NCBI GenBank assembly: GCA_025462885.1
Contig: JAOAPN010000008.1
Coordinates: forward strand, 1-64,000
Length of the DNA: 64,000 nucleotides
Direction: 5' to 3'
DNA from: Acidobacteriaceae bacterium
GTDB lineage: Bacteria; Acidobacteriota; Terriglobia; Terriglobales; Acidobacteriaceae
The notes under the pieces are model-generated. The model was given only the letters and a program-made list of their open reading frames with translations. It was not told where the DNA came from and searched no databases. Shown here piece after piece: positions 17,678 to 24,796 of this stretch (positions are counted from its first letter, which is position 1; each line of letters opens with the position of its first letter). A program made the translations under genes and the position numbers.

Positions 17678-18883
17678 ATGCACACTGATGCTCTGCATGA
17701 CCTGCCCGGCCCGCTGTCCGCCGGCCAGCCCGATGTTTTTGTCGCTGGCGGCGGTCCGGCCGGACTGGCTTGCGCCATCGCCGCCGCGCAGCGGGGTCTG
17801 ACAGTCGAGGTCGCCGATGGAATGAGACCTCCCATCGACAAAGCCTGCGGTGAAGGTCTCATGCCCGACACTCTGGAGGCTTTGTCCCAACTTGGCATCG
17901 ACGCCGCCGTCCTCGCGACTGTCGAGAGTCACCCCTTCCGTGGCATCCGCTTCCTTGGAGCTGAACGAGCGAGTGGCTCAAAAGCTCTCCGGACATTCTC
18001 AACCGAGGCCACTTTTCCCGTCGGAGAAGGCCGCGGCATGCGTCGTGTTCTCCTGCATCAACTCCTGATCGACCGGGCCACCGTCCTCGGAGTCCGCCTG
18101 AGCTGGGAGACCGTTGTGCAGGGGCTAGAAACCGGGGAGGGAAGCGAGCGCAGTGTCGTTCGCACCAACCGCCATGCCGTCCGCCCTCGCTTCGTCATCG
18201 GAGCCGACGGCCACCAGTCGCGCATCCGTGCCTGGGCGAGCCTCGACCGGGCTTCCATCAGCGCCCGCCGCATCGGACTCCGCCAGCACTTCGCGATTAC
18301 TCCGTGGTCGGACTGCGTTGAGGTGTACTGGAGCAATAACGGCCAGGCCTACGTCACACCCGTAGCCATCGATGAGATCTGCGTCGCCTTTATCGCCAAC
18401 CGTAAATTCCCCTCAGTCGCCCACGCGCTGACTCACTTTCCCGAACTCCAACAGCGCCTCGCGGCAGCGCGCCCTTCGAACACTCCCCGTGGTTCGATCA
18501 CCCTCAGCCGCAAACTCCATCGCGTCACGCGCGATAACATCGCCCTGGCAGGAGACGCATCGGGCTCGGTCGACGCCGTTACCGGGGAGGGCCTCGGTCT
18601 CTGCTTCCGCCAATCCCTCGCGCTTGCCGACGCTCTTCGCAACGGGGATCTTGCTTCCTACCAGCAGGCCCACCTTGACCTCCAGCGATTGCCCCACTTC
18701 ATGGGCCGCACGATGCTCCTGCTCGATAGCTCCCCCCGCCTTCGCGTCCGCACCCTGACCGCACTCCAGCGCCGTCCCCGCTTCTTCCAGCAGATGCTCC
18801 GCGTCCACATAGGGGAAGCCCCCTTGCGCCTCTTCGGCTCGACTGGCCTGCTGGCGTCGTTCCTCTGTATCCTCGCTGGTTAA
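17678..18883 (+). CDS. FAD-dependent oxidoreductase (geranylgeranyl reductase-like)
   Basis: The product has 401 residues of the group A flavin monooxygenase/geranylgeranyl-reductase fold. The dinucleotide-binding motif is VFVAGGGPAGLACAIAAAQR near residue 20. KACGEGLMP near residue 60 is a typical substrate-side loop of the GGR branch, and the second FAD motif is GDASGSVDAVTGEGLGLCF near residue 290. It could hydroxylate an aromatic polyketide or reduce alkene bonds in a lipid tail. It follows the type III PKS by 54 bp on the same strand, so joint transcription is likely. The exact reaction cannot be predicted. Confidence 0.85.
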   Translation: MHTDALHDLPGPLSAGQPDVFVAGGGPAGLACAIAAAQRGLTVEVADGMRPPIDKACGEGLMPDTLEALSQLGIDAAVLATVESHPFRGIRFLGAERASGSKALRTFSTEATFPVGEGRGMRRVLLHQLLIDRATVLGVRLSWETVVQGLETGEGSERSVVRTNRHAVRPRFVIGADGHQSRIRAWASLDRASISARRIGLRQHFAITPWSDCVEVYWSNNGQAYVTPVAIDEICVAFIANRKFPSVAHALTHFPELQQRLAAARPSNTPRGSITLSRKLHRVTRDNIALAGDASGSVDAVTGEGLGLCFRQSLALADALRNGDLASYQQAHLDLQRLPHFMGRTMLLLDSSPRLRVRTLTALQRRPRFFQQMLRVHIGEAPLRLFGSTGLLASFLCILAG

Positions 18884-18981
18884 GTATCCTCACAGAACTC
18901 CAATGTCCGCCTTTACATCCCCACCCCTCGCCTTATAAGTTGACCTCAAACGTCAAAGCCCCCAACATAGTGGAAGACATT

Positions 18982-19236
18982 ATGGATGACATAGCCGCAC
19001 GCTGCATCGATATCATCGCCAAATCCAAGTCCCTTCCACCGGACTCCCTCTCCCTCGATAGCACCTTCGACTCTCTCGCTATCGACTCCCTCGACAAGAT
19101 CAACATCTCCTTCGAGGTCGAGGAAGCCTTCGATATCGACATCCCCGATGACGCTCTCGGCTCCCTCCGTACCGTCGGCGACGTCGTCAACGGAGTCAAA
19201 AAGATCCTCGCCGCGCGCGCCCCCGCCGCTGACTAA
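18982..19236 (+). CDS. Acyl carrier protein
   Basis: The product has 84 residues from ATG 18982. The phosphopantetheine-bearing serine in IDSLDKI is then Ser36, the classical ACP position. An upstream TTG at 18940 would move it to 50, so I prefer the ATG. The chain is acidic and helical, with EVEEAFDIDIPDD as helix III, as in fatty-acid and polyketide ACPs. It must be activated by a phosphopantetheinyl transferase not seen here. It lies between the FAD enzyme and the KAS II gene, 27 bp before the latter, and so should carry the acyl chain for this cluster rather than for housekeeping fatty acid synthesis. Confidence 0.92.
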   Translation: MDDIAARCIDIIAKSKSLPPDSLSLDSTFDSLAIDSLDKINISFEVEEAFDIDIPDDALGSLRTVGDVVNGVKKILAARAPAAD

Positions 19237-19263
19237 TTCGCACCCATCCAAGAGGGGTCGTCC

Positions 19264-20541
19264 ATGCACCGCGTAGTCATCACCGGCCTCGGCTGCGTCA
19301 CTCCCATCGGTTCTACTGTCGATTCTTTCCGCGCCGCCCTCTTCTCCGGAACTACCGGCCTCGCCCCCTTCAGCACCCTGCCCGACGTCGAACTCCCCCT
19401 CTATCTCCGCTTCACAGAGATGGCTCAAGTCGCGGACTTCGATCCATCCACGGAACTGTCCTCTGGAACTATCTCGGCCGCCGACCGCACCGCGCAGTTT
19501 GCCCTGATCGCCGCCCGCCAGGCGAACCGGCAGAGCCAACTCACCCAGCATCATGCTGGCCATCGCACAGCGATCGTCCTCGGCTGCTCGGTCGGCGGCC
19601 GCACCTCGGACGAGAGCGAGGTTGCCAAGCTTTACGCGCGCAACGGTCGCGTCCATCCTCTAAGCGTCGTCCGGATCATGGCCAATGCGGGTGCCAGTCA
19701 CGTCTCCATCGACCTCGGCATCACCGGTCCTGTCCTTACCCTCTCCACGGCCTGTGCCTCTGGAACCCACGCCCTCGGCATGGCTTTCCACATGATCCGT
19801 TCCGGAATGGTGGACGCAGTGGTTGCAGGAGGCCATGAAGCCCCCCTCTCCTTCGGCTTCCTCCGCGCCTGGGACAGCATGCGTGTCGTCTCCCCAACGC
19901 GGTGCCGCCCTTTCTCCGCTGACCGCGACGGGATGTCGCTCGGCGAAGGCGCAGCCATCCTTACCCTCGAAACCCTAAGCTCCGCCCAGGCCCGCAACGC
20001 ACCCATCTACGCCGAGATCGTCGGCTTCGGTATGTCCGCCGACGCCCACCACATCACCAACCCAGCCTCTTCCGGCGCAGCCGCTGCGATGCAGTCCGCC
20101 CTGGCCGATGTCATTCAGGTCGATCCCGTCACCGCGCCCGGAACGGCAGGCTATGAAGCCCTTCTCGATGAGGTTGGCTATATTAACGCCCACGGCACAG
20201 GTACCCAGGCGAATGATTCCACCGAAGCCGCCGCCATCCACCAGGTCTTCGGCTCTCGCGCCGCCGCGATCCCCATCAGTTCCACCAAACCGCTGCACGG
20301 CCACTCTATTGGAGCGACCGGAGCGATCGAAGCTCTAGCCACCGTCCTGGCCCTGCATCATCATCAACTTCCCGCTACCGCCGGCATCACCACGGTCGAC
20401 CCCACCCTCAACCTGGACGTCATCACCGGCCCGCCCCGCGAAGCATCTCCCAAACTGGTCCTCTCCAACTCCCTAGCCTTCGGAGGCATCAACGCCGTAA
20501 TCGCTCTGCGCCCTGCTCCATCGGACCGATTCGCGGATTGA
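19264..20541 (+). CDS. Beta-ketoacyl-ACP synthase II-type ketosynthase
   Basis: The product has 425 residues, close to FabF length. The catalytic residues are Cys164 in STACASGTHALG, His310 in INAHGTGTQANDSTE, Lys342 in STKPLHGHSIG, and His347 in the same block. These are all the residues needed for decarboxylative condensation, so it is not a chain-length-factor type. It extends an ACP-bound acyl chain with malonyl-ACP. The start ATG 19264 has an AGAGGGG site upstream. It ends the four-gene cluster. Housekeeping fabF normally sits with fabD, fabG and acpP, none of which is present, so a specialised role is likely. Confidence 0.92.
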   Translation: MHRVVITGLGCVTPIGSTVDSFRAALFSGTTGLAPFSTLPDVELPLYLRFTEMAQVADFDPSTELSSGTISAADRTAQFALIAARQANRQSQLTQHHAGHRTAIVLGCSVGGRTSDESEVAKLYARNGRVHPLSVVRIMANAGASHVSIDLGITGPVLTLSTACASGTHALGMAFHMIRSGMVDAVVAGGHEAPLSFGFLRAWDSMRVVSPTRCRPFSADRDGMSLGEGAAILTLETLSSAQARNAPIYAEIVGFGMSADAHHITNPASSGAAAAMQSALADVIQVDPVTAPGTAGYEALLDEVGYINAHGTGTQANDSTEAAAIHQVFGSRAAAIPISSTKPLHGHSIGATGAIEALATVLALHHHQLPATAGITTVDPTLNLDVITGPPREASPKLVLSNSLAFGGINAVIALRPAPSDRFAD

Positions 20542-20563
20542 GTTGAGCCTCTTACTGCGGCTG

Positions 20564-20593
20564 TCCTCAAGAATCCTCAAGAATCCTCAAGAA
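20564..20593. repeat. Three tandem copies of a 10-bp unit
   Basis: TCCTCAAGAA is repeated exactly three times, just downstream of the KAS II gene. It has no obvious function; it could be slippage-generated. Confidence 0.85.
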
Positions 20594-20691
20594 GTGCTCG
20601 ATAAAGCGTCAGATGATTTCCAAATCTCCGCAAACTCTTGCAAGTTTAGTGAAGAGTCCTTGTACAACGTGCAAAAGCAAAAGCGCAAACC

Positions 20692-20815
20692 CCACACAGT
20701 AATTCTCCCGCAGGTAAATCCGGGGACTTTATGTCCATGACCGTATTTTCCTCAGCAAAAACGACTCATCTCGAATTTCCCTGCTACATAGCAACAGGCG
20801 AATCTCTCTGGATAC
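20692..20815. repeat. Nested-palindrome repeat element, degenerate copy 3
   Basis: The right half (GACCGTATTTTCCTCAGCAA, then GCAACAGGCGAATCTCTCT) aligns with copy 2, and a left arm related to TTCTCCTG occurs near 20702. It is strongly diverged. The boundaries are approximate. Confidence 0.45.
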
Positions 20816-20901
20816 AGTGTGCCTATCTCGATGACGGTCCATGCTTACAGCTTTGGAGCTTCGATTGCTGTATGAATCTGCGTCGGATCGATCGGCAGTG
20901 C

Positions 20902-21021
20902 TAGAGCGGTTTTCCTCTGGGTGTATAGCGGTGACGTTTCATTCATGTCCGTTTTCTCCAATGAAAACGGCACTGCTTGAGATCCTCTGCTCCACAGCAA
21001 CAGGAAAACTCTGCTCTAAAT
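20902..21021. repeat. Nested-palindrome repeat element, copy 2
   Basis: The outer arms are TAGAGCGGTTTTCCTCTGG at the left and ACAGGAAAACTCTGCTCTA at the right; they pair imperfectly. The inner arms TCCGTTTTC and GAAAACGGCAC match the inner palindrome of copy 1 at 14.9 kb. Size and layout are the same as copy 1. Confidence 0.65.
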
Positions 21022-21237
21022 TGCGGCATCCTTGATCCAGATGCACGATGGGCTCCTTAGCGATTACCAATTGAATCTTTCCGGCGTGTACGTTGGCGGG
21101 AAGGGTTTCGGGCCATTTCCTCAGTTCAGATAGTCAGTTAGTAGTGGGCGTTACCAGGTAAGAGTGACTTCGGAAGCGCTCGTCCAAAATCGGCCCTGTA
21201 GTTCTGTTCCTAAAACTATTTCGAGAGTGAGATTTCA

Positions 21238-22035
21238 ATGAAACCAACAATGCTGGGCTTATCTATCGTGATGTTAGCGGGTCTTTCGACGACTCCGCTT
21301 CTTGCCGACTCATTTACGAATGGCGGCTTCGAAACTGGCACCTTAGCCGGATGGACACAGGGAGGAGGATCCTGGTACGGCGGATGGCCTCTTGACGCCA
21401 AAACCTACTTACCGGGAGGATCCAATTACTCGACCCCGAACAATTACGTTGTCTCGTCAGGTATCGACCCTATCAGCGGGTTGAATAAGGTCTACAGCGG
21501 AAACTATGCGGCTAAGGTCAATGATTCCCTGAACGACTACTCGGTATCGGTCATTAGCCAGACAGTCAGCAACTACACCGATCCAACGATCTATTTCGCA
21601 TGGGCGGCAGTGTTGCAAGGCTCTCATGACCTTACCGACTCCGATAACTTCACCCTCCAACTGATCGATGAGACGACAAGCAACACGCTGTACAACGTGT
21701 CTTATAGCTCGGCATCTGCGGCTGGCACGGCATTGTTCAAAACATCCGCTGATTGGTTCTATACTGACTGGCAGGTGCAGAGTCTCGATGTCTCCGCTTT
21801 CCAGGGAGACACCTTCACTCTACTGTTGCTTGGCTCTGACTGCCCGTACGGCGGGCACGCTGGGTATGTCTATCTGGATGGCTTCGGAGCGGCGCCGCCG
21901 CCCCCAGGAGACCCCTCTCCAGTCCCCGAACCATCTTCGCTTGTGCTCCTTGGGTCAGGTACTGCATTCCTGGCAACCAGCATTAGAGCAAGGTTGGGTC
22001 GCAAAGCTCTCCGTGAACAGACAGCAGCGGAGTGA
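21238..22035 (+). CDS. PEP-CTERM sorting domain protein
   Basis: The product has 265 residues. It starts with a signal peptide (MKPTMLGLSIVMLAGLSTTP, cut near LLADS). The mature N-terminus FTNGGFETGTLAGW is typical of a jelly-roll, carbohydrate-binding-like domain found in many PEP-CTERM proteins. The C-terminal signal is VPEPSSLVLLGSGTAFLATS followed by RARLGRK. It should be exported and processed by an exosortase, then associate with the polysaccharide matrix. Unlike the other two PEP-CTERM genes here, it has no recognisable sigma-54 promoter. A strong terminator follows. Confidence 0.9.
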   Translation: MKPTMLGLSIVMLAGLSTTPLLADSFTNGGFETGTLAGWTQGGGSWYGGWPLDAKTYLPGGSNYSTPNNYVVSSGIDPISGLNKVYSGNYAAKVNDSLNDYSVSVISQTVSNYTDPTIYFAWAAVLQGSHDLTDSDNFTLQLIDETTSNTLYNVSYSSASAAGTALFKTSADWFYTDWQVQSLDVSAFQGDTFTLLLLGSDCPYGGHAGYVYLDGFGAAPPPPGDPSPVPEPSSLVLLGSGTAFLATSIRARLGRKALREQTAAE

Positions 22036-22081
22036 GTGAAAGCAGTCCGGTATCAAAGTAGGTGAACTGTTGCAACGTGAA

Positions 22082-22122
22082 AAGCAGCAGGGTAGGGCCT
22101 TCGTTCCCTACTCTGCTGCTTT
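22082..22122 (+). terminator. Rho-independent terminator
   Basis: AAGCAGCAGGGTAGGG pairs with CCCTACTCTGCTGCTT around CCTTCGTT, with one G-U pair. It is followed by a weak T-rich tail and lies downstream of the PEP-CTERM gene. Confidence 0.75.
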
Positions 22123-22214
22123 GCTCGTACCAACGATAAATCTGCCGAAGTGCAGACAGGCCTGTACCAAGTCCGGAACTTGTTACCCTCCAACGTTTAC
22201 CCTAAACTTGCCTC

Positions 22215-22727
22215 ATGAGCCGTAGATTCCTCCCCCTCCTGCTCCCCGTGTTTCTAGCCTTCGCGTTGCTCTCACCCGTTCTTCACGCCCAGGCAAGGGT
22301 TGCCGTCTATGGCACCATCGGTGGCGAAAAAAGTGGCCTCCCCAACGCTGGATGGGGTACGGCCGGCATCGTCGGCCTTTATGCCGGAACCAACAATTTC
22401 GGGCCGCTGGCTGTCGCGGTTGACGTACGGGGCGACTTCGCCAGCGATCACCGCAGCTTCCTCGCGGGCCCGCGGCTTGCTCTCCATTTCCCGGCTTTCC
22501 CCCTCAAACCGTACTCGGAGATCCTCGTTGGCCGGACAAGCTACGACAAGACTTCCTCCGGCTTCCAGCGGGACGCGAACTGGAACGCCAGCTACGTTGG
22601 CGGGATCGACACCACCATCTTTCCGCACATCGACTGGCGCATCTTCGACTTCACCTACAAGCTGAACGACTCCGGCAGCAGCAACCATCAGAAAGCCCTC
22701 ACCACCGGTCTCGTCTTGCGTTTCTAG
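22215..22727 (+). CDS. Small outer-membrane beta-barrel-like protein
   Basis: The product has 170 residues. Residues 1 to 25 are a signal peptide ending HAQA. The mature part alternates polar and hydrophobic residues in beta-strand fashion (VAVYGTIGGE, LAVAVDVRGDF, ALTTGLVLRF) and ends in Phe preceded by Arg, the usual outer-membrane barrel C-terminus recognised by BamA. I expect an eight-stranded barrel of the OmpA/OmpX or opacity-like type. Function is unknown. It stands alone between a terminator and the convergent PEP-CTERM gene. Confidence 0.7.
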   Translation: MSRRFLPLLLPVFLAFALLSPVLHAQARVAVYGTIGGEKSGLPNAGWGTAGIVGLYAGTNNFGPLAVAVDVRGDFASDHRSFLAGPRLALHFPAFPLKPYSEILVGRTSYDKTSSGFQRDANWNASYVGGIDTTIFPHIDWRIFDFTYKLNDSGSSNHQKALTTGLVLRF

Positions 22728-22795
22728 GGCAGTTCTTATAGACAATGCCAGCCGCAGGATCGTGGAAGTGGTGTCGATTCTGCGCGCAAAAAGAA

Positions 22796-22820
22796 ACGCG
22801 CCCGCATCTGCGGGTCGCGT
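22796..22820 (-). terminator. Terminator of the PEP-CTERM gene at 22861
   Basis: ACGCGCCCGCA pairs with TGCGGGTCGCGT (one bulge). Read on the minus strand the stem is followed by TTTCTTTTTG, so it ends the minus-strand gene. Confidence 0.7.
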
Positions 22821-22860
22821 CGAGACGTAAAGCTCTTTCGGAAATTTACGAGAGCTGCAG

Positions 22861-23502
22861 TTAGGATTTCAAACGACGGCGCATCAGGCTCACAACGCCG
22901 AGCGCGCCTGAGCCCAGCAGAGCGATCGAAGAAGGCTCTGGAACGGTTCCGTCCGGTGGAACAGGAACTTCGGCAGATTCGACTCCAAGCACATCGAAGG
23001 CCCAGAAGTTGGTCCGGTTTGCGCCCGTGAAGTCGATAAACGTCCCGCCGGTCAAGGCTCCATTGGTGAATCCGTCGCCCAGCGTCGGCCCGATAGCGAA
23101 GTTAGCGTAGTCCTGAATGCTTACCGTGTAGGTGCCCGGCGTCAGGTCGGCTACCGCGAGATAGACGTCGAAACACGCTCCGGTCACTGAGTCCACGGGA
23201 ACCTGTCCGCATGCGCCATCGTCATTCTGACCGATCTGCAATGCCGTGGCACCAGTTCCCTGAAACAGGGCAAGGATTGGATCAAATCCACCCTCCGCGA
23301 TCGCCGTCCCGGCTGAATTTGTGCCGCCCGCGTAGCTATAGCTCCGCAGAACAACATTCGAATTCGCGCCAACAGTGAACGTAAAGAGCTGTACATCGTT
23401 GATAGTTGAAAAACTGCCAGTGAAAGAAAAATCGTCAGCCTTGCAGGCTGCTGACGACAGGGATAACGCAAGGAGGACCAGAACCAGCTTTCCAAGGCGC
23501 AT
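22861..23502 (-). CDS. PEP-CTERM sorting domain protein (DVUA0089-like)
   Basis: The product has 213 residues from ATG 23502, with a GGAGA ribosome site; the frame is open 51 codons further upstream but those codons overlap the promoter. The signal peptide is MRLGKLVLVLLALSLSS. The body has a DPILALFQGTG block and an NDDG segment like those of pre-peptidase or DVUA0089-type domains. The C-terminus VPEPSSIALLGSGALGVVSL plus MRRRLKS is a textbook PEP-CTERM signal. It is probably exported to the polysaccharide matrix. The upstream region has a near-consensus sigma-54 promoter. Confidence 0.88.
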   Translation of the reverse strand: MRLGKLVLVLLALSLSSAACKADDFSFTGSFSTINDVQLFTFTVGANSNVVLRSYSYAGGTNSAGTAIAEGGFDPILALFQGTGATALQIGQNDDGACGQVPVDSVTGACFDVYLAVADLTPGTYTVSIQDYANFAIGPTLGDGFTNGALTGGTFIDFTGANRTNFWAFDVLGVESAEVPVPPDGTVPEPSSIALLGSGALGVVSLMRRRLKS

Positions 23503-23562
23503 AAAATCTCCAGATTGAAATTGGACAAGCGAGTCAAACAAAATTATTGCCAAGTAATGGAG

Positions 23563-23578
23563 TGCAACCCGCATGCCA
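23563..23578 (-). promoter_or_regulatory. Sigma-54 (-24/-12) promoter of the PEP-CTERM gene
   Basis: The minus-strand sequence TGGCATGCGGGTTGCA matches the consensus TGGCAC-N5-TTGC(A/T) at all but one base and has the required GG-N10-GC spacing. The start codon is about 60 bp downstream. Confidence 0.8.
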
Positions 23579-23786
23579 AAGGAGCGGAACGTTAAGCCAT
23601 TTTTTATCAATACCTTGAAAGGCTGAGTGATGGCATCCCGAGGACGTTTCCGCAAAACAATTCATGGAGACGGACGCACAATGCCCACTCAGTGAGTCGC
23701 GCTTCGGCGTTTCGAAGACTATCCGGCCCCGCATGGAGTCTCTTTCATCGTTCGAACCCCATCCCTCCGCGATACCATCTCTCCAG

Positions 23787-24611
23787 ATGCCTGCGCCGAT
23801 CTCCATCCTCATCCTGACCCGAAACGAAGAGCACGATCTCCCCGACGCCCTCGCCTCCGTCGCCTGGTCTGACGACATCCACGTCTTCGACTCGTTTTCC
23901 TCAGATAGCACTGTCACTATTGCTCGCGAAGCCGGCGCGCACATCCACCAGCGCACCTTCGACGACTACGCGACCCACCGCAACGCTTCCCTCCGACTCG
24001 ACTTCAAGCATCCCTGGCTCCTCATTCTCGATGCCGACGAGCGCCCCACGCCCGAGCTCTCCCGCGAGATGCAGCAGCTCGCCCTGGCCGCGCCGCCCGA
24101 GCTCTCCGGCTTCCGTCTCCGCCGCCGCGACTTTCTGTTCGGCACCTGGCTCCAACACGCCCAGATATCTCCCTTCTACATCCGACTCGTCCGCCCCGAA
24201 CGCAGCAAGTACACCCGGGCCATCAACGAGGTCATCGAAGTCGAAGGCCCCATCGGCGAACTAAGCTATCCCCTCGACCACTTCCCGTTCTCCAAGGGCA
24301 TCGCCCACTGGGTGGCCAAGCACAACGTCTACTCCTCGATGGAGGCCGAACTCATCCATCGCCAGCAGGGCCTGCAAAATCCGTCCATTAAAACCGCTCT
24401 CCGCGATCCCGACTTCCACACCCGCCGCCTTCATCAGAAGGCCCTCTTCTACCGCCTGCCCGGCCGGTCTCTCATCAAGTGGCTGTACATGATGTTCGTC
24501 CGCCGTGCCGTCCTGGACGGAGCCGCAGGACTTACCTACGCGACGTTGCAGTCCTTCTACGAGTACCTGATCGTCATCAAGACGAAAGAGCTGCAGCGCG
24601 GCGGAGCTTAG
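23787..24611 (+). CDS. WaaE/LgtF-like family 2 glycosyltransferase
   Basis: The product has 274 residues from ATG 23787 (M-P-A-P-I-S); the frame opens at 23664 but the extra residues are not conserved-looking and would overlap the divergent promoter area. Motifs are ISILILTRNEEHDLPDALAS, FDSFSSDSTVTIAREAG, the RTFDDYATHRNASL segment typical of WaaE/KdtX-type lipopolysaccharide core transferases, and the ILDADERPTPEL metal site. Aromatic and basic C-terminal segments may bind the membrane. It probably adds a hexose to a lipid-linked or core acceptor. It is divergent from the PEP-CTERM gene. Confidence 0.85.
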   Translation: MPAPISILILTRNEEHDLPDALASVAWSDDIHVFDSFSSDSTVTIAREAGAHIHQRTFDDYATHRNASLRLDFKHPWLLILDADERPTPELSREMQQLALAAPPELSGFRLRRRDFLFGTWLQHAQISPFYIRLVRPERSKYTRAINEVIEVEGPIGELSYPLDHFPFSKGIAHWVAKHNVYSSMEAELIHRQQGLQNPSIKTALRDPDFHTRRLHQKALFYRLPGRSLIKWLYMMFVRRAVLDGAAGLTYATLQSFYEYLIVIKTKELQRGGA

Positions 24612-24796
24612 GACAGGTTTCGCCGTATTGGGCACAGTAAACTGCGGTTAGAATTTCCGGCGGAGCCATTGAAATGCACCCTGTACGGTGGCTCAACTGC
24701 ATGTCGATCAACGAATAGCTTCATCGTTCTTGAATTTTTCTGGCGTGGAAGAATTCATTTGCCAAAATCAGCAAGCTCATCAATACTTGGGCTTCC

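Larger units (their letters stand above)
20594..21237. other. Repeat-bearing intergenic region
   Basis: About 640 bp lie between the biosynthetic cluster and the next PEP-CTERM gene. Two diverged copies of the nested-palindrome element fill 20692-20815 and 20902-21021. Small open frames here are within the repeats. The right end must hold the promoter of the next gene, but I found no GG-N10-GC element there. Confidence 0.5.

Noticed and set aside
20542..21237. CRISPR-like array
   Set aside because: The only regular repeat is a 10-bp unit in three copies without spacers, and the larger elements are palindromes, not arrays. No CRISPR array was seen anywhere in the window.
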